Part shown: piece by piece, positions 1 to 8,913 of the stretch | How positions within the stretch are numbered: the first letter of the stretch is position 1 | Layout of the letters: each line of letters begins with the position of its first letter | Assembly: GCA_963705525.1 (NCBI GenBank) | Contig: CAVPJW010000004.1 | Coordinates: 1,178,001 to 1,242,000 of the forward strand | DNA length: 64,000 bases | Direction: 5' to 3' | Origin: CAVPJW01 sp963705525 | Lineage (GTDB): Bacteria; Acidobacteriota; Vicinamibacteria; Vicinamibacterales; CAVPJW01 | Notes under the pieces: model-generated | What the model was told of the DNA's origin: nothing | Seen by the model: only the letters and a program-made list of their open reading frames with translations | Databases searched by the model: none | Translations under genes and position numbers: made by a program

Positions 1-812
1 AGTCTCGCCGTGGCGGCCTCAGCCGCACGCCTCGACGTGAAGAGGCCGAAAACCGTTGACCCGCTGCCCGAGAGGGCGGCCAACTCGGCACCTGCGCCAA
101 CGAGGGCCGCCGTCACCCGGCTGATTTCGGGATGCCGGCGCGCCACCGGCGCCTGGAGGTCGTTCACCGCCGCGGCCGATCCCTTCCGCGCGGAACGACC
201 GGCAAGATCCTGCGGGCGAGATGCTCGCGCGCGATCGGCCGCGTACCATCCGTACGCGTCAGCGGTCGACACGGAGAACGAGGGGACCAAGAGCACCACC
301 CACCGGGTCGCCGCGTCGCGCACCGGCGACACCCGATCGCCTCGTGCGCGGCCCAGCGCCGCGCCTCCCTCGAGAAAGAAGGGCACGTCGGCGCCGAGAC
401 CCGCCGCGATCCGCTTGAGCTCGGCGGTCCCCACGCGAAGATTCCAGAATCGCCGAAGACCCATCAGCGCCGCCGCGGCGTCGCTGCTTCCTCCACCAAG
501 CCCGCCGCCGATCGGAATCCGCTTGTCGAGAATGATCATCACGCCGCGCGGATCGCCCTTCCTTCGCGCGTGATGCCACAGGGCTGCCGCGGCGCGCCGG
601 ATCAGATTCGTCCCGTCGGTTGGCACGCGGGCATCCGCGCAGAGAAGGCGAAGCGGCCCGGGAGACGCCACGAAGGTCAGCGTGTCACAGAGGTCGATGG
701 CCTGAAAGCGGGTCTCGACCTCGTGATAGCCGTCCGGGCGCCGGCCCAGGATCCTGAGCATTCGATTGATCTTGGCGGGTGCGCGCACGATGAGAGCGCG
801 CGAAGCGGTCAT
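1..812 (-). CDS. ispE: 4-diphosphocytidyl-2-C-methyl-D-erythritol kinase, 3' end cut by window
   Basis: This is the GHMP-family kinase of the cytosolic MEP pathway, which phosphorylates CDP-methylerythritol during isoprenoid precursor synthesis. About 270 residues are visible. The N-terminus reads VRAPAKINRMLRILGRRPDG, the usual IspE substrate segment. The ATP-binding GHMP motif PIGGGLGGGSSDAAAAL follows near residues 95-110, and a GADVPFFLEGGAALGRG segment comes after it. The C-terminal LSGSGSTVFGLF motif is also present, so only the last residues lie outside the window. The ATG at 812 overlaps the stop of the LolB-like gene (ATGA), which implies translational coupling. The lolB-ispE adjacency is common in bacteria and supports both calls. 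Confidence 0.93.
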   Translation of the reverse strand, partial: MTASRALIVRAPAKINRMLRILGRRPDGYHEVETRFQAIDLCDTLTFVASPGPLRLLCADARVPTDGTNLIRRAAAALWHHARRKGDPRGVMIILDKRIPIGGGLGGGSSDAAAALMGLRRFWNLRVGTAELKRIAAGLGADVPFFLEGGAALGRARGDRVSPVRDAATRWVVLLVPSFSVSTADAYGWYAADRARASRPQDLAGRSARKGSAAAVNDLQAPVARRHPEISRVTAALVGAGAELAALSGSGSTVFGLFTSRRAAEAATAR

Positions 813-1606
813 GACGATGCGGAACTGCCGAGGGGCCCGCGATCTCGGAGCTCGTCGAGACCGATCGGAGTCGAATCGTCCGGGACCTTCACCGTGAAGG
901 CGTCCGGACCGAGCGGCACGTTCTTGTCCACTTGGGACAACTCGAGGAACAGATCGACCCGCCGGGCCGGATCGCTCTCGATCGACAGTCGCACGCGACT
1001 CGAGCCGCCAGGACCAGCGTCGGCGTATTCCACCCTGAGGCCGTTTCGCGTGCCGGCCAGGATGTGACTCGCATTAGACCGCGGCTTCAACCAGATCGTG
1101 GTGCCATCCTCGAGATCGATCGCCGCCCACTCGCCGTACGCTCGGCCCTTCGCCGCGGCCGCCCGCGAGACGCAGCCCGACATGATCGACAGGAGATCTG
1201 CCGGCGCGAGATCGACGCCCGTCAGTGCTTCGAGGACGGCGCCAGGAGGCTTGCCCGTCAGCGCGCGATTTTCGCGCGGGAGCAGGAGCGTCGTCGTCTC
1301 GCCATTCGCCGCCAGGATGAAGAGAGGTGCGCCGAACGGCGCCAGGCCTTCGAGCCTGATCGACGAGGGCTCGCGCAGACCGATGAGGGCGCGGCCCCGA
1401 ATCTTTCGCGCGGCGACGCGACCCGACAGCGCGATCTCGGCCGAGAGCATGCGAACGTCGCGGCATGCGGCCGTGGCCTCGTCAAACGTGGCGCGGAAGT
1501 CGGACAGTGGAGAACCAGCCCCCTGGGGCAGTTCGAGGCGGGAGGGCGTGCACGCCGAACACGTCAGGATGAGTGCGCCGGCGGCCAGAAGGCGGCGACA
1601 GGACAA
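809..1606 (-). CDS. LolB-like outer-membrane lipoprotein
   Basis: This predicted lipoprotein of about 265 residues resembles the LolB/LolA-fold family, which in proteobacteria inserts lipoproteins into the outer membrane. The N-terminus is Arg-rich, then hydrophobic (LLAAGALILTCSAC), with a Cys at the expected lipidation point, although the lipobox is weak. The body has LolB-like beta-strand sections such as SGRVAARKIRGRALIGLREP and RLEGLAPFGAPLFILAANG. The reading frame stays open upstream into the TPR gene; the TTG at 1606, eight bases after the TPR stop, is the most sensible start. The position between a TPR gene and ispE matches lolB-ispE operons elsewhere. The family assignment rests on fold-level resemblance and context, so a DUF4292-type relative is also possible. 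Confidence 0.7.
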   Translation of the reverse strand: MSCRRLLAAGALILTCSACTPSRLELPQGAGSPLSDFRATFDEATAACRDVRMLSAEIALSGRVAARKIRGRALIGLREPSSIRLEGLAPFGAPLFILAANGETTTLLLPRENRALTGKPPGAVLEALTGVDLAPADLLSIMSGCVSRAAAAKGRAYGEWAAIDLEDGTTIWLKPRSNASHILAGTRNGLRVEYADAGPGGSSRVRLSIESDPARRVDLFLELSQVDKNVPLGPDAFTVKVPDDSTPIGLDELRDRGPLGSSASS

Positions 1607-1613
1607 GGCGTGT

Positions 1614-3263
1614 TTACTTCGCCTTTTCTCGTGCGGTCTTGATCTTCCCCTCGAGGACCGATCGCGGCACGTCCTCATCACCTTCACCGGCGATCGCCAT
1701 CTCCCAGGCGGAGATCGCATCGCGGAATCGACCGAGCTTGAACAGCAGATCGCCCCAGTGATCCTGAACGGTGCGGTTGGTCGGCAGGAGCTCGCTGGCG
1801 CGTTTCAACGGTGCCTCGGCCTCATCCAGCTTGTCGGCCTTGTAGTACGCCCAACCGAGGCTATCGAGGTACGACGGGTTGTCCGGCTCCACGTCGAGCG
1901 CCCGGCGGATGTATTTCACCGAATCGCCGAGGCGTTCGCCGCGCTCGGCCAGCATGTAGCCCAGATAGTTGAGCGACGGCGCATGCTGGGGATCGCGATC
2001 GAGCGCCTGAAGGAACGCGCGCTCGGCATCAGGATATTTCTTCTGTCGCTCGAGGATCGCGCCGAGCTGAAACGGCATCGATGCGTCGGTCGAAAACCGC
2101 GTGGCCGCCTGGAGCGACACGACGGCTCGATCCGGGCGGTGCGTCTCCTGGTACGCGAACCCGAGGTGCGCGAGCAGGCGCGCCACATCCGGTCGATCGA
2201 CATCCTCTCTCGACGAGAGCCACTCGGCCGCGTACGGCTCGAGCGCCTCGATCACGCGCTGGTATTCCTTCTGGTCCTCGAAGACCTGCGACAGCGCGAG
2301 CGGGCCCCAGAGGCTCTTGGGATCGATGATCAGAATCCGGCGCGCGGTGGCTTCGGCGCCGGCGTAGTCTTTCGTCCGACGCTCCGCCTGCGACAGGAGG
2401 TACAGAGATCGCGGCTCGGTCGGCGTCGCTTCCACGACCTTCCGAAGAATCTCGGTCGCCCGCTTCGCGGACGCCTCGTCGGGTGAATTGAGCAGCGCCG
2501 TGGCCCAGCGCATCCGCAGCTCCTGGCTTCGCGGGTTGTTCGCGGACGCCTTGCCGTAGGCGGTCGCCGCATCGGCCCAGCGCTGATCGCGCTCGTACAG
2601 CTCAGCCAGCACCCGGTAGTACTGCGGATCGGTCTCCGCAAGTTTTTCGACGAGCGGCAACGCCTCGCGCCCCCGTCCGGTTGCCGAGTACGCCTGCACG
2701 AGCAGGTAGACGCCTTCCGAGTCTTCCGGATCGCTAGTCACCGCATCCGTCAGGCGGGCGATGGCTTTGTCCGGCTGGTCGGTCTTCAAGTACAGACGAG
2801 CCAGAGCGCGATCGATCGACGGATCCTGCGCGGTTCCGGACTGCGCGCGTTCGAGATGATCGATGGCCTTGAGCAGTTGCGGGCGGCCGCTGCTTCCTGC
2901 CCCCTGGCCCTGCGCGGCGTAGGCAAGGCCGAGCACCCGATGGGCATCGCGCTGGGCCGGGTCGATGGCGAGGGCGGCCTCTCCCGCCTCGATGGCCTCG
3001 CGCGGTCGGTTCAGTCGAACGAAGAGCGCGGCAAGGTCGGCTGGAATGTCGGCGGACTTCGGATCGAGCTCGGCGGCGCGATGGTAGGCCTCGATGGCTC
3101 CGTCGATGTCGCCTTCTGATTCGGCGTGCCGCGCAAGGAGAAACTGGTAGTACGCGCTCTCAGGCGCGGCGTCTGCCTGAAGACGAGGCGCTGCCTGGGC
3201 AGTTCCCGTCAACTGGAGCGCCAGCAGGAGCGGAAGGACCAGCATCTGGATCGATTGTTCCAC
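1614..3263 (-). CDS. secreted tetratricopeptide-repeat protein
   Basis: The 549-residue protein begins with a hydrophobic signal-like segment (MLVLPLLLALQLTGTAQA) and then consists of TPR units nearly to the end. Typical units include AIEAYHRAAELDPKSADIPA, AIDHLERAQSGTAQDPSIDR and YIRRALDVEPDNPSYLDSLG. A GTG at 3263 gives the longest form; the ATG at 3245 starts directly on the signal segment and may be the real start. The protein probably works as a periplasmic or outer-membrane-associated scaffold. It is the first gene of a tight minus-strand operon with the LolB-like gene and ispE, which suggests a link to envelope assembly. No enzymatic domain is visible. Confidence 0.85.
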   Translation of the reverse strand: MEQSIQMLVLPLLLALQLTGTAQAAPRLQADAAPESAYYQFLLARHAESEGDIDGAIEAYHRAAELDPKSADIPADLAALFVRLNRPREAIEAGEAALAIDPAQRDAHRVLGLAYAAQGQGAGSSGRPQLLKAIDHLERAQSGTAQDPSIDRALARLYLKTDQPDKAIARLTDAVTSDPEDSEGVYLLVQAYSATGRGREALPLVEKLAETDPQYYRVLAELYERDQRWADAATAYGKASANNPRSQELRMRWATALLNSPDEASAKRATEILRKVVEATPTEPRSLYLLSQAERRTKDYAGAEATARRILIIDPKSLWGPLALSQVFEDQKEYQRVIEALEPYAAEWLSSREDVDRPDVARLLAHLGFAYQETHRPDRAVVSLQAATRFSTDASMPFQLGAILERQKKYPDAERAFLQALDRDPQHAPSLNYLGYMLAERGERLGDSVKYIRRALDVEPDNPSYLDSLGWAYYKADKLDEAEAPLKRASELLPTNRTVQDHWGDLLFKLGRFRDAISAWEMAIAGEGDEDVPRSVLEGKIKTAREKAK

Positions 3264-3476
3264 AAAAGCCGGGGGCTGTCAGCCCGACCAACGGGGAGGT
3301 GCGGCGAGGCATTCTCGAGGTCGTCCGCCCCAAGTGCAGTTCCGCGAAACCCGAGGAAATTGGCGCCCGACGGCGGTCCTGGGGGGCGATGCGCCACCGA
3401 CGGCGCCGCGGCCGGATGGTGGCCGGACCCGCGCAGATTCGATATAGTCTGAGGGCATTTCTTCGCGGGAGCGTTC

Positions 3477-3650
3477 ATGGCTGTCGATCCGCAACTGCTC
3501 GAAATACTCGCGTGCCCGAACTGCAAGACGCCGGTGGTGCTCGTCCATGAGGGTGCGGGCCTCAAGTGCAACCAGTGCCACCGCGTCTATCCGATCAAGG
3601 ACGACATTCCCGTGATGCTGATCGACGAGGCGACCATCGAAAAGCCGTAG
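3477..3650 (+). CDS. Trm112-family (YcaR-like) small zinc protein
   Basis: This 57-residue protein has two CxxC knuckles, CPNC (residues 13-16) and CNQC (residues 32-35), and ends in the family signature VYPIKDDIPVMLIDEA. Trm112-like proteins are small zinc-binding partners of methyltransferases in eukaryotes and archaea. Bacterial YcaR-type members are often encoded beside lipid A or LPS genes, as here, where the stop lies one base before the heptosyltransferase ATG. A TATAGT element at 3443-3448 could be its -10 box. The bacterial function is not established. Confidence 0.85.
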   Translation: MAVDPQLLEILACPNCKTPVVLVHEGAGLKCNQCHRVYPIKDDIPVMLIDEATIEKP

Positions 3651-3651
3651 G

Positions 3652-4764
3652 ATGAACATTCTTCTCATCCGGCTCCGCCTGATCGGCGACGTCGTCTTCA
3701 CGACGCCGATCATCGGTGCCGTGCGCGCGCGTTTTCCTGACGCGCACATCGCGTACCTCGTCGAGCCTGTCGCGCTCGATGTCGTCACCGGAAATGTCAA
3801 CCTCAATGAGATCATCGTGGCGCCTCCCACCCGCGGCCTGGCGCGTATCGCCGGCGACATCGCGCTCGGACGGAAACTGCGCGCCAGGGCGTTCGACCTC
3901 GTGATCGATCTTCACGGCGGTCCACGGGCCAGCTGGCTGGCGTGGGCCAGCCGGGCTCCCGAACGAATCGGCTACCGCGTGATGGCCAGAAGCTGGATGT
4001 ACACGGCGGTCGTCGATCGCCCCCGCGCGCTCCGGCGGCGACATTCGGTCGAGAATCAGTGGGATCTGCTGGAGCCGCTGGGAATCGCGAGGCCAAGCCC
4101 GAGCCGCAACCCGACAGAAATGCCTGTCGATCGGCAGGCCGCCGCGTCGGTCGACCAGCGCCTCGCGAAGGCGGGCGTGGTCCGGGGTGATCGCGTGATC
4201 GCCATACACGTCAGCGCCGGCAATCAGTTCAGGCGGTGGCCCGAAGAATCGTTCGTCGCGCTCATCGCCGGCCTCGCAGAACAGGACCGCCGACGACGAT
4301 TTCTGCTGACGTCTGGGCCTTCCGATCTCGCCGCGTCGAAAAAGGTGGCGGACGCGGCGCGGAAACGAATCGGCGGGGATGGTCGGGCGATCCTCGACAT
4401 CGCCGGCGACTTCAATCTGCGCGAATTGCGGGCGCTCGTCGAACGGGTGGCGCTCTTCGTCGGCGGCGACAGCGGGCCACTCCATGTCGCCGGGACGACT
4501 GACGTGCCGATCGTGGCGCTCTTCGGACCGACGCTGCCTGAGCGATCGGGCCCCTGGCGCGATCCTGAACTCGTGACAGAGCTCGTTGACGTCGGCGAGC
4601 TGCCATGCCGGCCGTGCGATCAGCGCCGCTGCGTTCCTGGTGATTTTCGATGCCTCACGGGGCTGTCGCCAGCCGTCGTGCAGGCGCGCGCCGAACGGGC
4701 GCTCGCGGCGGCGTCGTCACCTTCCACGCGTGGGCTCATGAGCGGAGGACTGAACGCGCGATGA
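3652..4764 (+). CDS. glycosyltransferase family 9 (ADP-heptose:LPS heptosyltransferase-like)
   Basis: The 370-residue protein has the GT9 GT-B fold. The N-terminal ILLIRLRLIGDVVFTTPII is the classic heptosyltransferase opening. The C-terminal half has HVSAGNQFRRWPEESF and the nucleotide-sugar segment FVGGDSGPLHVAGTTDVPIV, followed by ALFGPT. It probably transfers a heptose from ADP-heptose to the LPS inner core at the cytoplasmic face of the inner membrane. It follows the Trm112-like gene directly and its stop overlaps the ATG of the ligase-like gene. The nearby RfaE1 kinase and the gmhA gene at 21888 make the ADP-heptose donor plausible. Which heptose it adds cannot be read from sequence. 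Confidence 0.88.
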   Translation: MNILLIRLRLIGDVVFTTPIIGAVRARFPDAHIAYLVEPVALDVVTGNVNLNEIIVAPPTRGLARIAGDIALGRKLRARAFDLVIDLHGGPRASWLAWASRAPERIGYRVMARSWMYTAVVDRPRALRRRHSVENQWDLLEPLGIARPSPSRNPTEMPVDRQAAASVDQRLAKAGVVRGDRVIAIHVSAGNQFRRWPEESFVALIAGLAEQDRRRRFLLTSGPSDLAASKKVADAARKRIGGDGRAILDIAGDFNLRELRALVERVALFVGGDSGPLHVAGTTDVPIVALFGPTLPERSGPWRDPELVTELVDVGELPCRPCDQRRCVPGDFRCLTGLSPAVVQARAERALAAASSPSTRGLMSGGLNAR

Positions 4765-5936
4765 TGCCTGTCACTGTTTCAGCCGGGGCACCGCCCCGCG
4801 ACCGCGTGGAATGGACGGGCATTGCCGCCCTGGTGGGACTGGTCGGGGCGCTGCAGCTGTCCATCTTCGTCGCGGAGATCCTCCTCACGGTCGTCCTGAT
4901 CTGCTGGGCGGTGTCGCTCGTCGCTCACCGCGAGAGGGTCCAGTTCCCGTCGATGTTCGTTCCGCTCATGGTGTACGGAGGACTGACGCTGATCTCGGCG
5001 ATCTTCTCGACCGACCCGTTGATCGGGCTCAAGGACTCCAGACAGCTCTTTCTGTTTCTGCTCGTCCCGGCCGTCTACGATCTGGCGCGCGGCCGGAGGG
5101 CCACGACCATCGTCGACGTGATCGTGACGGTGGGCGCCGCGAGCGCTGCCCTCGGGATCATCCAGTACGGCGTCCTTCAGTACGACAATCTCGGCCAACG
5201 ACCGCGCGGGACGCTCGGTCACTACATGACGTACTCGGGGCTCTTGATGCTCGTCATCTGCACCGCCGCCGCACGGATTCTGTTCGGCCGCCGCGATCGA
5301 CTGTGGTCGGCGCTCGTCATGCCTGCCCTTCTGGTTGCTGTGGTCGTGACATTCACCAGGAGCGCCTGGGTGGGCGCCTGCGCGGCTGTGGCCGTCCTCT
5401 GTCTGCTCAAAGACTTCAGGTTGATCGCCGTCGGTCCGCTCGTCATCGCGCTGTTCTTCGCGCTGGCACCCGCACGACTCACGAGCCGGTTCTACTCGAT
5501 GTTCGACCTGCAGAACCTGAGCAATCGGGATCGCGTGGCGATGCTCAAGGCCGGATCGCACATCATTCGCGACCATCCGATGACCGGTGTCGGGCCCGAC
5601 ATGATCGAGCGCGTGTACCCGCAGTATCGCGAGTCGTCTGCCGTCGAGATGCTCGTACCGCATCTCCACAACGTGCCGGTGCAGATCGCCGCCGAGCGTG
5701 GCATCCCGGCGCTCATCGCGTGGCTCTGGTTCATCGGCATGCTGCTCCGAGATCTTTGGCGCAAGACGCGAAGGAGCCTTCAGCCGTTTCTGCCGGCGGC
5801 CGGGCTCGCCGCCGTCGTGGCCATGCTCGCTGCCGGAATGTTCGAGTACAACTTCGGCGATTCCGAGTTCCTCATGCTCTTCCTGGTTCTCGTGACGCTC
5901 CCCTACGCCGCCGATCGGGACGGCCTGCTCTCATGA
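4761..5936 (+). CDS. O-antigen ligase / Wzy-family membrane protein
   Basis: The 391-residue protein has about ten to twelve hydrophobic helices and a Wzy_C-type periplasmic loop near residues 275-310 (GVGPDMIERVYPQYRESS, then HLHNVPVQIAAERG), typical of WaaL ligases and O-antigen polymerases. It would join O-antigen or another glycan to lipid A-core at the periplasmic face of the inner membrane. The frame is open further upstream, but the ATG at 4761 fits: it overlaps the heptosyltransferase stop and begins a normal cytoplasmic N-terminus. Its own stop overlaps the kinase start. Ligase and polymerase cannot be told apart here. Confidence 0.82.
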   Translation: MMPVTVSAGAPPRDRVEWTGIAALVGLVGALQLSIFVAEILLTVVLICWAVSLVAHRERVQFPSMFVPLMVYGGLTLISAIFSTDPLIGLKDSRQLFLFLLVPAVYDLARGRRATTIVDVIVTVGAASAALGIIQYGVLQYDNLGQRPRGTLGHYMTYSGLLMLVICTAAARILFGRRDRLWSALVMPALLVAVVVTFTRSAWVGACAAVAVLCLLKDFRLIAVGPLVIALFFALAPARLTSRFYSMFDLQNLSNRDRVAMLKAGSHIIRDHPMTGVGPDMIERVYPQYRESSAVEMLVPHLHNVPVQIAAERGIPALIAWLWFIGMLLRDLWRKTRRSLQPFLPAAGLAAVVAMLAAGMFEYNFGDSEFLMLFLVLVTLPYAADRDGLLS

Positions 5937-6949
5937 CGCGTCTGGCGAACGCCGTGCCCTCGCTTCCTTTGCTGACGCCGGCTCGCGCCGGAGATTTGAT
6001 TGCCGGCTTCACGCGCGTCCGCCTCGCCATCGTTGGCGACCTGATGCTGGACCAGTTCGTCATCGGCCACGTCGATCGCATCTCGCCGGAGGCGCCGGTG
6101 CCGATCGTGGTCTTCGAACGTGAGGAATTCCGGGCCGGTGGCGCCGCCAACGTGGCTCACAACGCCTGCGCGCTCGGCGCGAGGGTAGAAATGGTCGGCG
6201 TCGTCGGCCGCGATCAGGCCGGCGAGCGTCTCGTCCAGTCCCTGGTTGACCTCGGCGCCGGCGTCGCGGGCATCGTGCGCGACGAAGGACGTCGGACGAC
6301 AGTCAAGATGCGCGTCGTCACCGACCGGCATCAGCAGGTGGCGCGAGTCGACTATGAAACCGACGCAGACCTTGGTCCTCAATCCGAGGCGCTGGTCGTC
6401 CCGATGGTCGAGCGCGCGATGGCCGATGCCTCGGTCGTCATCGTGTCCGACTACCTGAAGGGATGCGTGACCGGCAGCGTCATGTCGGCGGCGCTCACCG
6501 CCTCCCGGCAGAAGAATCTTCCGGTCTTGGTCGATCCGAAAATCCCTCACCTCGATCGCTATCGCGGCGCGCGCCTGGTCACGCCGAATCACCACGAAGC
6601 CGAGATCGCCACTCACGCGCAGATCCGGACCGATGAGGAAGCGCGCGCGGCCGCACGCGCGTTTCGTGACCGGGCGCACTGCGAGGCCGTGCTCATCACC
6701 CGCGGCGAGCACGGCATGTGGCTCCTCGACGGAGATGTTGAAGGACCGCTTCGCGCCGCGGCGCGGGAGGTGTCCGACGTGACCGGCGCCGGAGACACGG
6801 TCATCGCGACGCTGGCGCTGGCCGTGGGCGCCGGGGCGTCTCTGGCGGAAGCAGCGGCCCTGGCCAATCAGGCCGCGGGAGTCGTCGTTGGGCGATTCGG
6901 GCCGGCGACGTTGACGCGCGAAGAGTTAGCCGATCTCTGCAGTGCTTAG
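5933..6949 (+). CDS. rfaE1: D-glycero-beta-D-manno-heptose-7-phosphate kinase (RfaE1/HldE kinase domain)
   Basis: This 338-residue PfkB-family sugar kinase would make heptose 1,7-bisphosphate for ADP-heptose synthesis. Visible signatures are GDLMLDQFVIGHVDRISPEA, the glycine-rich GGAANVAHN, the VDPK motif and the anion-hole/catalytic-base motif VTGAGDTVIA near residue 280. It carries only the kinase half; the nucleotidyltransferase half of the fused HldE is absent, so a separate RfaE2 is expected elsewhere. The ATG overlaps the ligase stop (ATGA). GmhA, the preceding enzyme of the pathway, is encoded at 21888-22475 inside the complex I operon. Confidence 0.9.
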   Translation: MTRLANAVPSLPLLTPARAGDLIAGFTRVRLAIVGDLMLDQFVIGHVDRISPEAPVPIVVFEREEFRAGGAANVAHNACALGARVEMVGVVGRDQAGERLVQSLVDLGAGVAGIVRDEGRRTTVKMRVVTDRHQQVARVDYETDADLGPQSEALVVPMVERAMADASVVIVSDYLKGCVTGSVMSAALTASRQKNLPVLVDPKIPHLDRYRGARLVTPNHHEAEIATHAQIRTDEEARAAARAFRDRAHCEAVLITRGEHGMWLLDGDVEGPLRAAAREVSDVTGAGDTVIATLALAVGAGASLAEAAALANQAAGVVVGRFGPATLTREELADLCSA

Positions 6950-7012
6950 TTTTCTTCGTTCGTAGTTCCTACGAAGAACCTTGAACCACGAACCTCGAAC
7001 GATGAACCCTGA
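6950..7012. repeat. GAAC heptad repeat and hairpin between convergent genes
   Basis: An 8-bp perfect inverted repeat, TTCTTCGT (6952-6959) and ACGAAGAA (6971-6978), is followed by four to five GAACC/GAAC units with a period of about seven bases up to 7012. The element fills the gap between the convergent rfaE1 and purH genes and could end transcription on both strands. It is copy one of a family seen at five junctions in this window. Confidence 0.7.
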
Positions 7013-7022
7013 GCCCGTTTGA

Positions 7023-8636
7023 TTAGTGCCTGAAATGGCGGACGCCCGTGAAGATCATCGCCAGGCCGTGCTCGTCGGCCGCCGCGATCACCTCTGAATC
7101 CCGCACCGATCCACCGGGTTGCACGATCGCGGTGGCCCCCGCCGCGGCAATCGCGTCGAGGCCGTCGCGGAACGGGAAGAACGCGTCCGACGCCGCCACA
7201 GAACCCGCCAGCGAGCATGCCGGGCCTCCATTTCGCGCGCCGGCCTTCATCACGGCCGCGCGAACGGCGTCCACGCGGCTCATCTGGCCCGCGCCGATTG
7301 AAAGCGTTCGATCGGTTCCCGTGAAGATCACCGCGTTTGATTTCACGTGCGCAATCAGGCGCCAGGCGAATCTGAGGGCCTTCCATTCTTCGGCGGTCGG
7401 GCGACGGCGGGTCATGATCTTCGGAGTCACGCCGTCGCGCTCGTCGACCGGCCACCCGTTCCGGGCCTCGCGCACCTCGTCGCGTTCCTGAACGAGGACT
7501 CCACCAACGATCGAGCGCAGCTCGAGCGCGACAGGTTGTAACGGGCGCCCGACGCGCTCTCCAGCCGCTACTTTCACCACTCGCATGTTGGGCTTGATTG
7601 CAAGAATCGGCAGCGCCGCCTCGTCGACGTCCGCCGCCACGACCGCTTCGATGAACGTGCCCGTCAAGGCACGCGCCGTTGGCTCATCGATGGCCCTGTT
7701 GAGCCCGACGATGCCACCGAACGCGGAGAGGGGATCGGCCTCTCGCGCAACCAGATAGGCAGCGGCAGCCGAATCAGCGGTGGCTGCTCCGCACGGATTC
7801 GTATGCTTGATCACCGCGGCGGCGGGCTCGGCAAACTCGCTTACGATTCGCAGCGCCGCATCAAGATCCAGCAGGTTCGTATACGACAACTCCTTACCCT
7901 GGATGACGCATGCCGATGAGAATCCTCCTCCTTCAGTCGTGCCGTACCACCAGCCCTTCTGGTGCGGATTCTCCCCGTATCGCAGAGTCCGAATCCTGGA
8001 GAGCGAGATGACAAGCGAGTCTCCGGCCGATCCCGTTCTCTTCAGCGAGCCGTCTGTTTCTTCGATCGCGGCGAGCGCCGCCGAAATGCCGCCGTCATAG
8101 GCCGCCGTGTGCGTAAAGGCCTCTCTTGCAAGCGCGAGACGGAAGGCCAAACTCGCGCCGCCCGGACGGTCGAGCTCATTCAGAAGGCTCCCGTAGCGTT
8201 CCGGGTTGACCACGATCAGCACATCTTCGAAGTTCTTGGCGGCGGCGCGAATCAGGCTCGGCCCCCCGATGTCGATCTGCTCGATCAGATCTGGCACGTC
8301 CGTCGCCGGATCCGCGGCCGCGCGCGCGAAGGGATACAGATTGACGATGACGAGGTCGATGGGGCGGATGTCGTGCCGTGCCAGCGCTGCGAGATCGTCG
8401 GCGTCACGTCGTCGAGCGAGGATGCCGCCATGGATGCGCGGATGGAGCGTCTTGACACGGCCGTCCATCATCTCGGGAAACCCCGTCACGTCCGAGACGC
8501 TGATGACGGGAAGGGCCGCCCGAGTGAGCGCGGCAGCCGTTCCACCCGTCGAGACGATTTCCACGCCTCTCTCCACGAGGCCTCGCGCGAGTTCTTCGAG
8601 GCCGGTCTTGTCCGACACGCTGATCAATGCACGCAT
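7023..8636 (-). CDS. purH: bifunctional AICAR formyltransferase / IMP cyclohydrolase
   Basis: The 537-residue protein covers the last two steps of purine synthesis, AICAR to FAICAR to IMP. The N-terminal MGS-like cyclohydrolase domain begins ALISVSDKTGLEELARGLVE and contains STGGTAAAL and the KTLHPRIHGGIL motif. The C-terminal transformylase domain carries the catalytic KHTNPCGAA and ends in the GGSVRDSEVIAAADEHGLAM segment. Length and domain order are normal for PurH. It is transcribed alone and converges on rfaE1. No purine riboswitch or PurR-like operator could be recognised upstream (8637-8742). Confidence 0.97.
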   Translation of the reverse strand: MRALISVSDKTGLEELARGLVERGVEIVSTGGTAAALTRAALPVISVSDVTGFPEMMDGRVKTLHPRIHGGILARRRDADDLAALARHDIRPIDLVIVNLYPFARAAADPATDVPDLIEQIDIGGPSLIRAAAKNFEDVLIVVNPERYGSLLNELDRPGGASLAFRLALAREAFTHTAAYDGGISAALAAIEETDGSLKRTGSAGDSLVISLSRIRTLRYGENPHQKGWWYGTTEGGGFSSACVIQGKELSYTNLLDLDAALRIVSEFAEPAAAVIKHTNPCGAATADSAAAAYLVAREADPLSAFGGIVGLNRAIDEPTARALTGTFIEAVVAADVDEAALPILAIKPNMRVVKVAAGERVGRPLQPVALELRSIVGGVLVQERDEVREARNGWPVDERDGVTPKIMTRRRPTAEEWKALRFAWRLIAHVKSNAVIFTGTDRTLSIGAGQMSRVDAVRAAVMKAGARNGGPACSLAGSVAASDAFFPFRDGLDAIAAAGATAIVQPGGSVRDSEVIAAADEHGLAMIFTGVRHFRH

Positions 8637-8742
8637 GCGTTTCGCTCTCGACTCAGATCGGTCCTGATGCGCAGTTCTTCACGCGGCCGCCGGCGGTCGC
8701 GCGCGTTTCGTCGGAACACTGCATTCCGGGCCGCGCCGGTTC

Positions 8743-8771
8743 TTGACAGGCTCCGGGAGGATCGCTATTAT
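8743..8771 (+). promoter_or_regulatory. sigma70 promoter of the cspA transcript
   Basis: A perfect -35 TTGACA (8743-8748) and a -10 TATTAT (8766-8771, 5/6 match to TATAAT) are separated by exactly 17 bases. This is the best promoter in the window. Transcription would start near 8778, about 136 bases before the cspA ATG. Confidence 0.85.
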
Positions 8772-8777
8772 CGCGTT

Positions 8778-8831
8778 GGCGCAGGCGGGCTTGCGCCGGA
8801 AGTCAAGGCCGCGCAAACGCGGTCTTTTTTT
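8778..8831 (+). terminator. two-hairpin leader with terminator-like structure upstream of cspA
   Basis: Starting at the predicted transcription start is an 8-bp stem, GGCGCAGG/CTTGCGCC (8778-8785 with 8790-8797). A second 9-bp stem follows, AAGGCCGCG/CGCGGTCTT (8805-8813 with 8818-8826, loop CAAA), running into seven T residues (8825-8831). The second has the form of an intrinsic terminator. It may attenuate cspA or end a separate RNA of about 54 nt. Confidence 0.65.
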
Positions 8832-8913
8832 ATGCCCCCGGTCCGGCAGCCGGATCGAGGGTTGGCAAGTCAAGTGGCGCGCTGCGCCCAGTAGCAAGGC
8901 AGGAACAAGAACG

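Noticed and set aside
1098..2486. Long plus-strand open frame of 462 codons opposite the LolB-like and TPR genes.
   Set aside because: Composition is Arg/Ala-rich antisense of a GC-rich gene, with no family motif; the minus-strand genes explain the region.
4811..5932. In-frame N-terminal extension of the RfaE1 kinase across the ligase gene.
   Set aside because: The extension is Arg/Pro-rich shadow sequence; the kinase fold begins at ATG 5933, which overlaps the ligase stop.
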